Shown in pieces: positions 8,278 through 15,541 of a stretch of DNA of 64,000 nt. Position numbers and translations under genes: made by a program. Positions within the stretch are counted from its first letter, which is position 1. The number at the start of each line of letters is the position of its first letter. The notes under the pieces were generated by a model that saw only the letters and a program-made list of their open reading frames with translations, was not told where the DNA came from and searched no databases. This stretch comes from Moduliflexus sp964602655 (lineage in GTDB: Bacteria; Moduliflexota; Moduliflexia; Moduliflexales; Moduliflexaceae): NCBI GenBank assembly GCA_964602655.1, contig CAZRSF010000017.1, forward strand, positions 1 to 64,000, in the 5' to 3' direction.

Positions 8278-8772
8278 ATGAAACATACAGAATATAATAG
8301 TTTACAAGATATTGTTCTCAATTTACCAAAGGAGCGACAGAATCGGCTTTCATTGCCTCCTTTGCTTATCCTATTGATATATACTGGACGGTGGAGACAA
8401 CCTTCTGATGAACTGATCGCTGAACTGATTCCGTTTCTTCTGGAACCCGTTGATTTTCTCCTTGATGAGTGGAGCATACGTTTTGAATCTCAGGGACAAC
8501 TCGCCGATTCAGCAAGAATATCTTTACTCTTTCACGAATATCGTTCAACGAATGGTATATACCTCGATTTGCCATGGATTGATGTAGATCGCCACCTCAT
8601 GATTGCAGTCAACCGAGTTATAGGTGATGATGTGGGGATTGCATTGGATTATCGAACATCACAAGACGATCCTCGTGTTGTTGCATCAGATTGGAGGACA
8701 GGAGACAATACACATCACTGGCGAGAAGTTTTTCCAACATTTTCCGCTTTTATTGAAGCACTTAGGCTGTAA
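8278..8772 (+). CDS. SMI1/KNR4 (SUKH)-like protein
   Basis: The 164-residue protein ends with a block typical of SMI1/KNR4 (SUKH) proteins: LDLPWIDVDRHLMIAVN, then DDVGIALDYRTSQDDPRVV, then ASDWRTGDNTHHWREVFPTF. Many bacterial SUKH proteins are immunity proteins against polymorphic toxins; some have other roles. No toxin gene is next to it. It sits between two glycosyltransferase genes on the same strand and is visibly richer in A+T than its neighbours, which suggests it was acquired. The start MKHTEYNSLQ has no strong ribosome-binding site. Confidence 0.72.
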   Translation: MKHTEYNSLQDIVLNLPKERQNRLSLPPLLILLIYTGRWRQPSDELIAELIPFLLEPVDFLLDEWSIRFESQGQLADSARISLLFHEYRSTNGIYLDLPWIDVDRHLMIAVNRVIGDDVGIALDYRTSQDDPRVVASDWRTGDNTHHWREVFPTFSAFIEALRL

Positions 8773-8786
8773 GAATATCCAGTTAT

Positions 8787-9542
8787 ATGAGCGAAAGAAA
8801 AAAAATTTCCGTCACAATCATCACCTTCAACGAAGAGCAACGCATCCGCGACGCGCTGGAGAGCGTGAAATGGGCGGATGAAATCGTGGTGATTGACTCC
8901 TTCAGCACGGATCGCACGGTCAATATCTGCCGCGAATATACGCAATTGGTCTATCAAATCCCCTGGCACGGCTATGTCGAACAAAAGAATTTAGCGACAG
9001 CGAAAACATCGCATGACTGGGTGCTGAATATTGACGCCGACGAAGTGCTCTCCGACGCGCTGATCGGCGAAATCCAGCAGGCGCTTGCCGCTTCTTCCGA
9101 TATTGTCGGGTATTTCATCCCGCGCCGGACACATTATCTCGGCGATTGGATTCGGCATTGCGGCTGGTATCCTGACGCCAAACTTCGTTTATTCGATAAG
9201 CGTTGCGGCACATGGATCGGCAAGGCGCTGCATGAAAAAGTCGAGGTGCAGGGTAAAACCGCTGATTTACAGCATGATTTGTATCACTATACATACGAAA
9301 ACATCAGCGATCATCTGAACACGATCAACAATTATACCAGCATCGCCGCCGCCCAAAAGGACGAATCCATCAGCGGGGCAGGCATTTTTCTGCGAACGCT
9401 GCTGACGTTTCTGAAGAAATATCTGCTCAAGCAAGGCTTTCGCGACGGGACACGCGGCATGATTGTCTGTTTGCTTTCCGCGTTTACGGTGGCCGTCAAA
9501 TACGCCAAACTCTGGGAACTTCAACAAAAAAACGAACAATAG
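8787..9542 (+). CDS. Glycosyltransferase family 2 (lipopolysaccharide core type, WaaE/KdtX-like)
   Basis: 251 residues with a single GT-A domain: SVTIITFNEEQRIRDALESV at the N-terminus, DEIVVIDSFSTDRT for UDP binding, and the metal-binding VLNIDADEVLS. NEEQRIRDAL followed by WADEIVVIDSFS and, later, LGDWIRHCGWYPDAKLRLFD is characteristic of the WaaE/KdtX group, which adds glucose-type residues to the LPS inner core from nucleotide sugars. The C-terminal hydrophobic helix region (GMIVCLLSAFTVAVKYAK) suggests membrane association. It starts 15 nt after the SUKH-like gene and is followed by a type B palindrome and two GT4 genes. Confidence 0.88.
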   Translation: MSERKKISVTIITFNEEQRIRDALESVKWADEIVVIDSFSTDRTVNICREYTQLVYQIPWHGYVEQKNLATAKTSHDWVLNIDADEVLSDALIGEIQQALAASSDIVGYFIPRRTHYLGDWIRHCGWYPDAKLRLFDKRCGTWIGKALHEKVEVQGKTADLQHDLYHYTYENISDHLNTINNYTSIAAAQKDESISGAGIFLRTLLTFLKKYLLKQGFRDGTRGMIVCLLSAFTVAVKYAKLWELQQKNEQ

Positions 9543-9544
9543 CC

Positions 9545-9577
9545 AGACCTCACAGGTTTTCGAAACCTGTGAGGTCT
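9545..9577. repeat. 33-nt palindrome (type B)
   Basis: Arms agacctcacaggttt and aaacctgtgaggtct around tcg; right arm ends 10 nt before the next start codon and may lend its gaggt as ribosome-binding site. Confidence 0.9.
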
Positions 9578-9586
9578 TTGTGTAAT

Positions 9587-10729
9587 ATGAACCCACAGAT
9601 CATTTTTTCGGTCGGCGTCCCGATTCCGGGCGAGGGGATGGGAAATCACGCCTATTATTTGGCAGCAGGACTTCACCGGCATGAGATGTTGCATTCGGCG
9701 TATGTCATGCAATATCGCGGCGACCGTCCCTTTTCTCCGGCAATTCATACGGCATACTGGACAGAGCGTGTCGCCTATCGCCTTGCGCGATATTTGAAGG
9801 CAGATCAGTATGTGCTGAGGGATAATCTGTTCGATCTGTGGGTTTCCCGACAGATCAAACACGCCGATATTTTTTACGGCTGGACGCATCATGCGCTCTG
9901 GTCGCTGAAACAGGCGAAGCGGCGCGGCATGATCACGGTGTTGGAACGGGCGAATGTCCATCCGTTAACCATGATTCGCCTGCTTGAAAAAGAGTATAAG
10001 CGGCGCGGCCTTCGTGAGCCGGTCTATCATCCATTGATTTTGAAAAAGCATCTCAAGGAACTCGAACTCGCCGATTATATTGCCGTGACCTCCGAATGTA
10101 CCCGACAAAGTCTTCTGGAACATGGCATCGCGGAAAAACGAATTCTCCTTACGCCGCTTGGTGTTGATTCTGAGCGCTTTATTCCGACAGAGAAACTCAC
10201 CGATGATGTCTTTCGCGTATTGTATGTTGGTCAACTTCGCCTGCGTAAAGGGGTTCAATATTTATTGAAAGCCTGGGACGGGCTTCGCCTGAAAAACGCC
10301 GAACTCCTGCTGGCTGGCGATGTCGTCCCGGAATTTCAACCGATTCTGCGGCAATACCTTTCGCGCAATCCTACGATCAAGCTGTTGGGTCACGCCGAAG
10401 ACCCTGTTCGTGTATATCAGCAGGCATCGGTCTGCGTGCTTCCCACACTGGAAGACGGCTTTGGGTTAGTGGTCTTAGAAGCGATGGCCTGCGGCGTCCC
10501 GGTAATTATTACAGAGCAGACTGGCGCAAAAGATTGTGTGCGCCACGATATTGACGGATTTATTTTACCGCCTGCCGACGCGGAGCGCATTGCCGAAACG
10601 CTGGAATATTGCTCCCAGCACCGGGAGCGATTGCTCACGATGGGGCAGCAGGCGCGGCGGCAGGCCGAACAATTTTCCTGGGCGCGGTATCAGGACGGCG
10701 TGGCGTCGCACCTGAAACGACTCGCCTGA
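9587..10729 (+). CDS. Glycosyltransferase family 4 (GT-B)
   Basis: 380 residues. An earlier GTG at 9569 is in frame but lies in the palindromic repeat, so the ATG giving MNPQIIFSV is preferred. The N-terminal acceptor domain contains PIPGEGMGNHAYYLAAGL. The C-terminal Rossmann domain begins at VFRVLYVGQLRLRKGVQYLL and contains ASVCVLPTLEDGFGLVVLEA followed by MACGVPVI, the classic GT4 E-x7-E nucleotide-sugar site. Such enzymes transfer a sugar from an activated donor to LPS or exopolysaccharide. It is 11 nt from the next GT4 gene. Donor and acceptor are unknown. Confidence 0.88.
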   Translation: MNPQIIFSVGVPIPGEGMGNHAYYLAAGLHRHEMLHSAYVMQYRGDRPFSPAIHTAYWTERVAYRLARYLKADQYVLRDNLFDLWVSRQIKHADIFYGWTHHALWSLKQAKRRGMITVLERANVHPLTMIRLLEKEYKRRGLREPVYHPLILKKHLKELELADYIAVTSECTRQSLLEHGIAEKRILLTPLGVDSERFIPTEKLTDDVFRVLYVGQLRLRKGVQYLLKAWDGLRLKNAELLLAGDVVPEFQPILRQYLSRNPTIKLLGHAEDPVRVYQQASVCVLPTLEDGFGLVVLEAMACGVPVIITEQTGAKDCVRHDIDGFILPPADAERIAETLEYCSQHRERLLTMGQQARRQAEQFSWARYQDGVASHLKRLA

Positions 10730-10740
10730 TCCTATTCATC

Positions 10741-11928
10741 ATGACAACTCCTCATAAAATTCGTGTCGCCTTCTGGCATAATGTTTTCAGCCCGTATCGC
10801 ATCCCGCTGTTTCAGCAACTCGCCGCGTTCGACGACATTGATCTGACTGTGTATTACGGCTCAATAAAAGACGCCTATCGCGCATGGCATGTCGAATTCG
10901 GCGAAGGGTATCGCTATATTGTCCTGCCGTCGCTGTCGCTGCCAGGTTATCCGTATAAATTCAACCACACGCTGATCAACGAATTGCGGCGTCAACGCTA
11001 TGATGTCTGCATCGCAGTCGAAAACGAAATAGGCTGCCAGCTTGCCTACATTGTCTCGCGATTAACGAAAATACCGCTGATTCTCTGGTCTATCGAAATT
11101 GATTACGAGATTGCACACGATCCGCAAGAAAGGACGCTGATATCGTATTTCAGACGGCTGCCGGGATTTCTTGAACGAAAATTGCAACAATTCATCTATG
11201 CGCCGTTGGCGTATGGGGCGGCCTACGTCAAACGCCATGCTAATGCCTATTTAGCGGCTGGTATGGCGACAGAAAAGCATTTGCGCGGCGTCGGAGCGAC
11301 AGGCCGTTGTTTTCAATTCGGCAATACGGTGGATACGACGAAATTTGTGCGGTTAGTGTCCGAACAGTCGCCACAGACGTTGAAACAACAATTCGGCGTC
11401 GGAGAGAAGCGCGTCATTCTTTCTGTCGCGTATTTGCAAAAACGCAAAGGGATTCAATATTTAATTGAAGCCTTTCTTCATCTCGATTGTCCAAATCTTT
11501 GCCTGATGATTGTCGGTGATGGAGAATATCAATCCGAATTGTTAAAATTGATTCCAGAAGGTCGGAATGATATTCTTTGGATCGGTCATGACGAAGACAC
11601 CGCGAAATATTACGCAATGGCGGATATCTTCGTCATGCCGAGTTTCAGCGATCCGTGGGGGCTGACGGTGAATGAAGCGATGCTGGCCGGGCTGCCGGTG
11701 ATCACGACGACGAATGTCGGGGCGCAGGAATTGATTCAGGGGAATGGATTTCTCATTCCGCCGCGCGACGCTTCCGCATTGATGAAGGCGTTAGAACGAT
11801 TATTGCACGATGAGTCATTGCGGAAAGAGATGGGAAGGCGGTCACGCGAGATTATGCGGCACTATACGATTGAGCATTCGGCTGAGACCTGTCGGCAGGC
11901 GATTTACGCGGTCACAAAACGAGCCTGA
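10741..11928 (+). CDS. Glycosyltransferase family 4 (GT-B)
   Basis: 395 residues beginning MTTPHKIRVAFWHNVFSPYR; the frame is open upstream, but that stretch overlaps the preceding gene, so the ATG 11 nt after its stop is used. It has an N-terminal GT-B acceptor domain, and a C-terminal domain opening with RVILSVAYLQKRKGIQYLIE, with ADIFVMPSFSDPWGLTVNEA followed by MLAGLPVI as the nucleotide-sugar E-x7-E region. It closes the glycosyltransferase run and is likely co-transcribed with the 9587 gene. Probable role in building the LPS core/outer core or a surface glycan; substrate unknown. Confidence 0.87.
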   Translation: MTTPHKIRVAFWHNVFSPYRIPLFQQLAAFDDIDLTVYYGSIKDAYRAWHVEFGEGYRYIVLPSLSLPGYPYKFNHTLINELRRQRYDVCIAVENEIGCQLAYIVSRLTKIPLILWSIEIDYEIAHDPQERTLISYFRRLPGFLERKLQQFIYAPLAYGAAYVKRHANAYLAAGMATEKHLRGVGATGRCFQFGNTVDTTKFVRLVSEQSPQTLKQQFGVGEKRVILSVAYLQKRKGIQYLIEAFLHLDCPNLCLMIVGDGEYQSELLKLIPEGRNDILWIGHDEDTAKYYAMADIFVMPSFSDPWGLTVNEAMLAGLPVITTTNVGAQELIQGNGFLIPPRDASALMKALERLLHDESLRKEMGRRSREIMRHYTIEHSAETCRQAIYAVTKRA

Positions 11929-12009
11929 GGTACGGCATAAAATTTGTGACTCCTGAGCTTGACGATGAGATGCAAGGAATGATCAGTTGAGATAACAGGA
12001 GGTCATATT

Positions 12010-14004
12010 ATGATGAAATTATCGCGACTGTTCATGGCGATCCTGACGCTCATCATGGCTTTGGTTAACGCAGAGCCTGTCCTGGCGCAAAATGGGATTG
12101 ATGAATCGAAATATTACAGCCAAAGCTGGGCGGTTGTTATCGGAATTAACAACTATGCCGAATTTCCAGAACTGCGTTATGCCGTGAATGACGCCATCGC
12201 AATGAAAGCCCGCCTGAAACAAATGGGATTTCAGGTGACGATGCTGTTGGATGAGCACGCAACGAAAGCGCAGATTCTCAATCTGTTTCAACAGCAGCTT
12301 GCTCCGCAAATCGGCGCAAACGACCGGCTCGTCGTCTTTTATGCCGGGCATGGCGCTGCCGGAATTCTTCCAACCGGCGAAGAGGTCGGCTTTCTCATCC
12401 CTGCTAACGCGAAAGCCGAGATTGATGGCCGTACGCTTTCCATCGCGGGAGGCCGCGTCGAAGTCGGGAACGATTATGCTGATTTTTTGCGAAAAACGAA
12501 TTTTCTTTCAGTAGAAGAGATTCGAAATATCTCTGATTCCGTCGCCGCCAAACATGTCTTTTACATTATTGACGGGTGTTATTCCGGGTTTCTCGATCCC
12601 GCAGTATATACGAAATTTCAACCGTCTCGGCGCATCGGAAACAGCCCGAAACAACCGCAGCTTGTCGAAACCAGCCGTTCGTTGATTATCGAATCAGGCA
12701 ACGCGCAGACCTCTTCCGCCGCGATTCCCTCGCAGCAAGCCGACGCTGCGGAATATCTCTCGCTATTAACCTCGCGGGAGACCGTTCAGGTGTTGACCGC
12801 CGGAAGTTCGGGAGAGCAAGTCTTCGAAAAATCGGGGCATGGCATTTTTACGTATTATCTGCTGCGGGCGTTGGATGGCGTGGCAGATTCGAACAAGGAT
12901 TGCGTGATCAGAGCGAGTGAGTTAGGGACATATCTGAAAGAAATCGTCCCGAAAAATTCGAGTTTCAGCCAGACACCGCTTTTCAACCGGATCAGCGGCG
13001 AAGGGGAATTCCTCTTTATTCCGCCGATCTGCCGCCCGATTGCGCCAGCGGAATTGCAGCCGCCAAGACCGGATTCGGCTTGGGAAAAAAGCGACGCCTA
13101 CAAAGGGACGAAAGCGCTGCCGTATAAATCGCCGTCGCAATTGGCAGTTGATGGGCAAAATGCGGTGTATGTGCTCGATAGCGAACGGCGGACAATTTAC
13201 AAATTCGACGACGCAGGAACGCTGCTGACTGATAACTTCGATCAGGCGGGAAGGCAATTGTTCGATGCGGCATGGAAACCCTACGCGCTGACGGTCGGCA
13301 ACAGTAACGACATTTGGGTGCTCTACTCTTCAGCGGAAAAACAAGGGAAAATCGTTGTCTATGATGCTGACGGCCAGCCGCTCGTGAATTGGAGCGGCTC
13401 AGCGGCGCCGTTGGCCGCATGCGCTGGCGATGATGGGGCAAACGTCCCATTTCCGGCGAAAGGCTTGCTTGCTGTGGATGTTGAAAATAATCTGTTTCTG
13501 ATCGATCAAACCAGCGGCCTGATGATGAAATGCGAACAGAATGGCCGGTTGCTGCATCAATGGAGGCAAGCGGCGCAGGATAAGTTGCTGAAAAACGTCA
13601 ACTCGTACAAAACGGTTGCGGAAGCCGCCGGCTTGGTGGTTGACGTATTCGGTTATGCGTATGTGGCGGATGCGGGCGGGCATGGCATCAAAAAATTTTT
13701 CGATCAAGATTGGATCAAAACATCCTGGCCGACGGTGAAGGGAAATAAACCGCCGTTTTTCGACAGCCCGCGCGGCGTGGCGGTGGATAACGCCCTATTC
13801 GTCTATGTGGCGGATACCAATAATCACCGCATCAAAAAATACACGAACAGCGGTGAAAAACTGATGACACTGTGGGGCAAAAAGGGGAGCAAATCCGGGG
13901 AATTCAACCAACCTCGCGCCGTAGCTGTCAATCGCGACGGCACGTTGATCTATGTCGCGGATACCGGCAATAAACGCATTCAGCGATTCGTGATGGAGCG
14001 ATAG
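12010..14004 (+). CDS. Secreted caspase-like (C14) protease with C-terminal NHL beta-propeller
   Basis: 664 residues, preceded by aggagg. A signal peptide (about 1-26, ending VLAQ) implies export. Residues 38-330 form a caspase-like p20/p10 fold: SWAVVIGINNYAEFPEL, VVFYAGHGA with candidate catalytic His114, YIIDGCYSGF with candidate nucleophile Cys190, then EYLSLLTSRETVQVLTAGSSG and GIFTYYLLRALDG. From about 365 on there are NHL-type repeats (SPSQLAVDGQNAVYVLD; PRGVAVDNALFVYVADTNNH; PRAVAVNRDGTLIYVADTGN), a six-bladed propeller typical of ligand recognition. The combination suggests a sensor-controlled protease outside the cytoplasm. Substrate unknown. It follows the glycosyltransferase cluster on the same strand with an 81-nt gap. 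Confidence 0.88.
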   Translation: MMKLSRLFMAILTLIMALVNAEPVLAQNGIDESKYYSQSWAVVIGINNYAEFPELRYAVNDAIAMKARLKQMGFQVTMLLDEHATKAQILNLFQQQLAPQIGANDRLVVFYAGHGAAGILPTGEEVGFLIPANAKAEIDGRTLSIAGGRVEVGNDYADFLRKTNFLSVEEIRNISDSVAAKHVFYIIDGCYSGFLDPAVYTKFQPSRRIGNSPKQPQLVETSRSLIIESGNAQTSSAAIPSQQADAAEYLSLLTSRETVQVLTAGSSGEQVFEKSGHGIFTYYLLRALDGVADSNKDCVIRASELGTYLKEIVPKNSSFSQTPLFNRISGEGEFLFIPPICRPIAPAELQPPRPDSAWEKSDAYKGTKALPYKSPSQLAVDGQNAVYVLDSERRTIYKFDDAGTLLTDNFDQAGRQLFDAAWKPYALTVGNSNDIWVLYSSAEKQGKIVVYDADGQPLVNWSGSAAPLAACAGDDGANVPFPAKGLLAVDVENNLFLIDQTSGLMMKCEQNGRLLHQWRQAAQDKLLKNVNSYKTVAEAAGLVVDVFGYAYVADAGGHGIKKFFDQDWIKTSWPTVKGNKPPFFDSPRGVAVDNALFVYVADTNNHRIKKYTNSGEKLMTLWGKKGSKSGEFNQPRAVAVNRDGTLIYVADTGNKRIQRFVMER

Positions 14005-14019
14005 CGGAAAATCCGATTT

Positions 14020-14052
14020 AGCTGTCAGACACGTTGAAAGTGTCTGACAGCT
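14020..14052. repeat. 33-nt palindrome (type C) between convergent genes
   Basis: Arms agctgtcagacac and gtgtctgacagct with a 7-nt centre; lies between the ends of the caspase gene and the kinase/BON gene, where it may also stop transcription, though no T-run follows. Confidence 0.85.
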
Positions 14053-14066
14053 TCGTTGCAGCAAAA

Positions 14067-14891
14067 TCACGACAGGCCATACGTATTGGGGATAAAGTAA
14101 ATCTCATTGACGACCTGCGTGACGCCGGGGACGTTCCGCGCCACCTCTTCGCACCGGCCAATATCGTCTGCGGTAATGGTCGAACCGCGCAGCGTGACCG
14201 TTCCATTTTTGACAACGGCTTCAAGGAATTGAATCGGCAGTTTTTCCTCATACGCAATCTGCGTCATGACTTCCTGCCCTAAACATAAATCCGCCAGCGC
14301 ATTCTTCGTGCCTTCCTGATGCGCTTGCAGGTTTAACATCTCAATGGACGTTTTGATGATTTGCACGGACTGATTGACGGTGAACGTGCCGGTGTTGATG
14401 AGCATATCGTACTGGCTCAGGTCTTCCCAATTCACCTGGAAAAAGAATTTCTGAAAGCCGACGCGATCATGATCGCTGCGTCGAATGACCTGTTCCGCGA
14501 ATTTCCCGTCATAATTATAGCGTTGTTTGATGCGTTCGATGCGTGTCTCAAGCGGCGCAAGCACTCTGACATGCAATGATCCCGGCACGTCTTTCAATAA
14601 GACTTGCCCCCCGCGACCGAGGATAATACAGTTGTCTTGCCGGGCAAACTCGAACATCGCCGTTTTCATGAAATGGAGATACCGGTCTTTTTCCGAAAAG
14701 AACAAATCCCAAAACGCAGGTTTTTTCTCGTCGTATTTATCCACGCTCTCCTCGGAAAGGCCATATTTGGAGATGAGCAGTTCATCTAATTTGGGTTTGT
14801 CTAAGTACGCGTAGGATAATTCGGTTTGCAGCGCAACGGCGATTTCATTGCCTAAGCTCCCTAATTGCCGAGAAATCGTGATAATAGCCAT
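14067..14891 (-). CDS. Cytidylate kinase-like protein fused to a BON domain
   Basis: 274 residues. Residues 1-190 match the cytidylate-kinase-like family: MAIITISRQLGSLGNEIAVAL (a degenerate P-loop region), then YLDKPKLDELLISKYGLSEE, NCIILGRGGQVLLKDVPGSL, and RIERIKQRYNYDG. The last ~75 residues (QIAYEEKLPIQFLEAVVKNG, then TVTLRGSTITADDIGRCEEV, then ARNVPGVTQVVNEI) are a BON domain, a small alpha/beta fold usually linked to membrane or lipid binding in envelope proteins. No signal peptide is visible, so the protein is probably cytoplasmic; the BON domain there is unusual. Nucleotide substrate unknown. Convergent with the caspase gene. Confidence 0.8.
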   Translation of the reverse strand: MAIITISRQLGSLGNEIAVALQTELSYAYLDKPKLDELLISKYGLSEESVDKYDEKKPAFWDLFFSEKDRYLHFMKTAMFEFARQDNCIILGRGGQVLLKDVPGSLHVRVLAPLETRIERIKQRYNYDGKFAEQVIRRSDHDRVGFQKFFFQVNWEDLSQYDMLINTGTFTVNQSVQIIKTSIEMLNLQAHQEGTKNALADLCLGQEVMTQIAYEEKLPIQFLEAVVKNGTVTLRGSTITADDIGRCEEVARNVPGVTQVVNEIYFIPNTYGLS

Positions 14892-14974
14892 ACGGTTCCC
14901 TCCCCCTGTGCATGTAGGGCGAAATGTTTTCGTCCACCCTCTTCGCCATGTTTATGCGGCACGGGCGCCGAAAG

Positions 14975-14999
14975 GTCATTTCGACATACAAGAAATGAC
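14975..14999. repeat. Short inverted repeat gtcatttc / gaaatgac
   Basis: 8-bp stem with a 9-nt loop in the 248-nt gap between the response regulator and the kinase/BON gene; no gene seen in this gap. Confidence 0.4.
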
Positions 15000-15120
15000 T
15001 CTCCATCCATCATACAACTGCGACATCCGAAATACGACAGCATCTCTGCTTACAATATACGCGCAAAGGGCGACGTTGTCAAACCATTTTTTCTTGAGAT
15101 GATTACGCAGAAAAGGAAGG

Positions 15121-15136
15121 CTGTCAGATGTCTGAC
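15121..15136. repeat. Collapsed type C palindrome at the 3' end of the response-regulator gene
   Basis: ctgtcagatgtctgaca resembles the two type C arms joined with the centre deleted; ends 4 nt from the stop codon of the response regulator. Confidence 0.45.
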
Positions 15137-15139
15137 ATC

Positions 15140-15532
15140 TCAGTTGGTCTCTCTGGCAGGGAGCATGGCCGACACGCTGGAAATCAGCGTGTCGGGCGTA
15201 AATGGCTTGGGCAGATATTCCAGACTGCCCGGTTGTCGAATCAACCAATCATGCGGTTCTCTGGTCAGGCCGGTAATGACGATGGTCGGCACAGCCGCCT
15301 GATGCTGCGCAAGGGCTTCTAACAGCATCTGGCCGCTGAGACCGTACACTTCGATATCCAAGACCATCAACTCGATGGGCTGATTTTTCCGGCGATGGGC
15401 AAGGATGAGGCGCAGGGCTTCCGTACCGTTTTCAGTTTCCAGCACGTGATACCCGGCATGTTCCAGCAACAGCGTTAACGTGCTGCGGGTGTATTCCTCA
15501 TCTTCCACCACAAGGATGCGTCGTTTCGACAT
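15140..15532 (-). CDS. Single-domain response regulator
   Basis: 130 residues forming one receiver domain and nothing else: ILVVEDEEYTRSTLTLLLEH with the acidic pocket, LMVLDIEVYGLSG with the phospho-acceptor Asp, VITGLTREP, and YLPKPFTPDTL with the conserved Lys. It has no DNA-binding output domain, so it probably acts by protein-protein contact or as a phosphorelay intermediate. It starts 9 nt after the NuoF-like gene, so the two are probably co-transcribed; that suggests redox-linked signalling, but no histidine kinase is nearby. Confidence 0.9.
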   Translation of the reverse strand: MSKRRILVVEDEEYTRSTLTLLLEHAGYHVLETENGTEALRLILAHRRKNQPIELMVLDIEVYGLSGQMLLEALAQHQAAVPTIVITGLTREPHDWLIRQPGSLEYLPKPFTPDTLISSVSAMLPARETN

Positions 15533-15541
15533 GGAGTTTCC

